38,013 bases of DNA from a virus, in the IMG/VR virus record IMGVR_UViG_3300013126_000093, positions 1-38,013 of that record; one strand, given 5' to 3'. Of this stretch, positions 36,528 to 38,013 are shown in pieces. The position numbers and the translations under genes are program-made. Each line of letters opens with the position of its first letter. Positions within the stretch are counted from its first letter, which is position 1. The notes beneath the pieces were generated by a model. The model had not been told where the DNA came from. It ran no database searches and saw only the letters and a list, made by a program, of their open reading frames with translations.

Positions 36528-36830
36528 ATGGCTACTGATAAACGTTTCGCTGTTGCGGGTGTATCAACCCTGGAAGGTAAGACCAAGATCCGTTTCGCTA
36601 ACGATGTTATGCGCATCAAGATCCTGGCCAAGAACGGTCACACTGATGTGGAGCTCATCGAGCTGCCCTCTGAGATGACCAAGGCAGAAGCTGTACAGCA
36701 TCTACGTGCAGTGAAGTTTGGTCAAGGCAATCCAGCTATCGAAGCTGCTGTTGCCTACGCTGAGAAAAAGAACCCTGCGCCAGCAGGTAATAAGGCCACT
36801 GTCGCGAAGACAGAAGCCGTTGCTGCGTAA
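36528..36830 (+). CDS. small conserved-looking protein, unknown function
   Basis: 100 residues from the ATG at 36528 after AAAGGCAA. The patterned N-terminal half (DKRFAVAGVSTLEGKTKIRF, DVMRIKILAKNGHTDVELIE, MTKAEAVQHL) reads as a small alpha/beta domain, the end is Ala/Lys/Pro-rich and flexible. Its long leader, palindromic promoter, lack of GGAGCGA and strong terminator set it apart from its neighbours, and its 3' end carries the anti-GGAGCGA hairpin. It may be an abundant or early-regulated protein. Confidence 0.72.
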   Translation: MATDKRFAVAGVSTLEGKTKIRFANDVMRIKILAKNGHTDVELIELPSEMTKAEAVQHLRAVKFGQGNPAIEAAVAYAEKKNPAPAGNKATVAKTEAVAA

Positions 36831-36885
36831 CCGATTCGCTCCCGGTTGCAGCCTTGGGGATCCCAGTCCGCTGGGGTCCTTTTTT
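36831..36885 (+). ncRNA. candidate 3'-UTR-derived small RNA with anti-ribosome-site loop
   Basis: Directly after the stop codon, AACCG (36829-36833) pairs with CGGTT (36843-36847), exposing ATTCGCTCC in a nine-base loop. TCGCTCC is the exact reverse complement of GGAGCGA. An eight-base spacer leads into a strong terminator. The 15 bases CCGATTCGCTCCCGG are identical to those at 28053-28067, although the surrounding sequences differ. Confidence 0.5.
36858..36885 (+). terminator. rho-independent terminator
   Basis: GGATCCCA (36858-36865) and TGGGGTCC (36872-36879) with loop GTCCGC, followed by six T. Confidence 0.9.
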
Positions 36886-36886
36886 C

Positions 36887-36915
36887 TTGACAGCACCAAC
36901 AGAAAGTGTTACAAT
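36887..36915 (+). promoter_or_regulatory. sigma70-type promoter
   Basis: TTGACA (36887-36892), 17 bp, TACAAT (36910-36915), one base after the terminator T run. Transcription would start at about 36922, an ATG. Confidence 0.75.
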
Positions 36916-36921
36916 TAAGTT

Positions 36922-36948
36922 ATGAAGATTGGTAAATATCCCATATGA
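36922..36948 (+). CDS. possible leaderless 8-codon leader peptide
   Basis: ATG exactly seven bases after the -10 box, coding for MKIGKYPI, with the TGA overlapping the ATG of 36945-37271 (ATGA). There is no ribosome site for the downstream gene, so translation of this leader could supply ribosomes to it. Speculative. Confidence 0.3.
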   Translation: MKIGKYPI

Positions 36949-37271
36949 GCAAGTTAGAGTTCCTATCTAGACCTTTGGTAGCATTCGATCCAAACAACAA
37001 AGATCATAGACGCTATTACGCAGATTTCCTAGAATACGGTGGCTGGGGACGTTGCCCAGTGAGATTCATCTGTCCCGATGACACGGGCATGGACATACCT
37101 ACCATGATCAAGAATCGACTCTGTGAATACTATATCGAGCGAGAGTTCGGCGGATCTAAGATGAGCCAAGCCCGAGCTGAAGCTATGAGCCGTGCCGCTG
37201 ACGACATGTACCGTAGGGCGGGGCAACTGCGCAAAGAAGCCGCAGCCCTACACACACCCCGCAGGACCTAA
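36945..37271 (+). CDS. phage protein of unknown function
   Basis: 108 residues. FLSRPLVAFDPNNKDHRRYYADFLEYGGWGRCPVRF, then MIKNRLCEYYIEREF and a basic helical end (RAEAMSRAADDMYRRAGQLR). The W-G-x-C-P-V-R-F block followed by an acidic stretch is a pattern I associate with small phage proteins. It lacks a ribosome site and may depend on the leader peptide at 36922. Ends one base before the next ATG region. Confidence 0.65.
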   Translation: MSKLEFLSRPLVAFDPNNKDHRRYYADFLEYGGWGRCPVRFICPDDTGMDIPTMIKNRLCEYYIEREFGGSKMSQARAEAMSRAADDMYRRAGQLRKEAAALHTPRRT

Positions 37272-37272
37272 C

Positions 37273-37638
37273 ATGGCAGACATCATCCTAGCTGTGGTCT
37301 TGGGCCTGATCATGGGCGTGTGGATCACGGATCGATTCCATCGTAGGATCATGAGGGATTTCCTCGAAGCCATGCAGTTCTCTGATCAAGATCTCCAGCG
37401 ATTGAAAACCCGTTTAGAGAGCCAGCTCACAGAGACCACAGAGCTGGCGGTCGTGGAAGTGCGCCTGGAACAGCATCAGGGACTGTTGCTGGCCTATCGC
37501 AAGGACACGGGACAGTTCCTAGGTCAGGGCGTGGATCGCGAAGGTTTGATCGCTAGATTGACAGAAAACCTCACTCCCTGCCGTGTAGTGATCGCAGAAG
37601 AAGACGGCGCGGATCTGTTGCAAAAACACAACGGTTAA
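37273..37638 (+). CDS. membrane-anchored protein of unknown function
   Basis: 121 residues from the ATG at 37273. An N-terminal membrane segment (IILAVVLGLIMGVWI) is followed by a coiled-coil-like helix (FLEAMQFSDQDLQRLKTRLE) and a small alpha/beta domain (LAVVEVRLEQHQGLLLAYRK, VDREGLIARLTENL, CRVVIAEEDG). The soluble part probably faces the cytoplasm. Shares the transcript of 36945-37271. Function unknown. Confidence 0.65.
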   Translation: MADIILAVVLGLIMGVWITDRFHRRIMRDFLEAMQFSDQDLQRLKTRLESQLTETTELAVVEVRLEQHQGLLLAYRKDTGQFLGQGVDREGLIARLTENLTPCRVVIAEEDGADLLQKHNG

Positions 37639-37643
37639 ATTGG

Positions 37644-37672
37644 TTGACCGTTTGGCTAGATGGTGCTATACT
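37644..37672 (+). promoter_or_regulatory. sigma70-type promoter giving a leaderless message
   Basis: TTGACC (37644-37649), 17 bp, TATACT (37667-37672). The ATG at 37679 lies seven bases after the -10 box and no ribosome site is present. Confidence 0.7.
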
Positions 37673-37678
37673 AGCATC

Positions 37679-37909
37679 ATGAATAAAGCAAATGACATAA
37701 TACAGTGGGTGGGCACTGCATTCATCCTAGGAATGTACGTGATCATGAGCTACTTCCCGCAACTGCATCCTTGGAACATCATCCTGGGATTCTTGGGCGG
37801 CACGTGCTTTTTCACCTGGACAGTGCGTGTGCGTAACTACCCGCAGATGGTGATCAATGCAGTGGCTATAACCCTTTGCCTAGGCGGGTTATTAAAGCAC
37901 TTTGGTTGA
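37679..37909 (+). CDS. small membrane protein with two or three hydrophobic segments
   Basis: 76 residues from the ATG at 37679; the longer frame to 37640 runs through the promoter. Hydrophobic segments: VGTAFILGMYVIMSYF, IILGFLGGTCFFTWTV and MVINAVAITLCLGGLL. Length and layout resemble small host-membrane proteins of phage early regions. Probably translated from a leaderless message. The TGA stop lies inside the -35 box of the last promoter. Function unknown. Confidence 0.65.
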   Translation: MNKANDIIQWVGTAFILGMYVIMSYFPQLHPWNIILGFLGGTCFFTWTVRVRNYPQMVINAVAITLCLGGLLKHFG

Positions 37910-37934
37910 CCAGAAGCGTGATCTAGCATATAAT
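37906..37934 (+). promoter_or_regulatory. cassette promoter
   Basis: TTGACC (37906-37911), 17 bp, TATAAT (37929-37934), with the stop codon of the preceding gene inside the -35 box. Confidence 0.78.
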
Positions 37935-37965
37935 ACACACACAGTAACACAAAAGGGAGCGAGAA

Positions 37966-38013
37966 ATGACTAAATCCAAAGTAGACTACGATGCCTTCAA
38001 CAGCTTCGACCTC
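37966..38013 (+). CDS. start of a gene cut by the window end
   Basis: ATG at 37966 preceded by GGGAGCGAGAA and a cassette promoter; 16 codons are visible (MTKSKVDYDAFNSFDL) and the frame is open to the end. The regulatory context makes it a real gene. Product unknown. Confidence 0.6.
   Translation, partial: MTKSKVDYDAFNSFDL

Overview
The window reads as part of a large tailed-phage genome (Caudoviricetes), most likely a T4-like myovirus from an aquatic setting. The evidence is a dense, strand-switching layout with overlapping genes, a repeat-built tail fibre, other probable virion proteins, a T4 gp30-type ATP-dependent DNA ligase, late-promoter-like NATAAATA boxes, a tRNA cluster and dozens of small phage-type proteins. 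Two genes hint at an alphaproteobacterial host: a full-length 5-aminolevulinate synthase (the C4 route of haem synthesis, typical of Alphaproteobacteria) and a small protein with the C-terminal signature of the cell-cycle regulator GcrA. The host assignment is inference.

Layout. 1-1704 (+): end of a HAD-like hydrolase, a coiled-coil protein and two small proteins. 1694-9603 (-): a glutamine-amidotransferase-like protein, two probable virion or internal-head proteins, a secreted staphylococcal-type nuclease, the tail fibre, Cys-rich small proteins and a run of probable structural proteins. 9646-11778: 5-aminolevulinate synthase (+) converging on a cupin and ClpP (-). 11889-19306 (+): HNH protein, a large unknown protein, beta-class DNA methyltransferase, DNA ligase, 2OG-Fe(II) oxygenase, nucleotidyltransferase-fold protein. 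19303-21888 (-): an operon of lipoprotein, two small proteins, YqgE/AlgH and a radical SAM enzyme. 21970-24337: small genes around a 328-base non-coding stretch with 10-bp phased GTGTG repeats and inverted repeats. 24344-24604: three tRNAs (CAU, Arg-UCU, Leu-UAA). 24669-38013 (+): an accessory (probably early) region of small genes plus an AAA+ ATPase, a MoxR ATPase/VWA-metallopeptidase pair, GIY-YIG, HNH, SWIM and YubB-like proteins.

The right third is built from a repeated cassette: terminator, TTTTGGTTGACAG, exactly 17 bp, TATACT/TATAAT, a short leader, a stereotyped ribosome site AAGGAGCGA, then one to four genes. I count 25 sigma70-type promoters in the window, all with a 17-bp spacer. 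The most striking observation is that two genes lacking this ribosome site (27753-28031 and 36528-36830) are each followed by the same 15-nt sequence CCGATTCGCTCCCGG. It places TCGCTCC, the exact reverse complement of GGAGCGA, in a hairpin loop just before a rho-independent terminator. This is the layout expected of 3'-UTR-derived small RNAs that could pair with the ribosome sites of at least a dozen phage genes. Two promoters (before 29361 and 36528) also carry a GTGTTAT-ACTA-ATAACAC palindrome centred on the -10 box, so a second control layer is likely. Other points of interest are a 23S rRNA helix-69-like sequence in a structured intergenic element (2354-2440), apparently leaderless starts, and a shared N-terminal motif resembling T4 capsid-targeting peptides.
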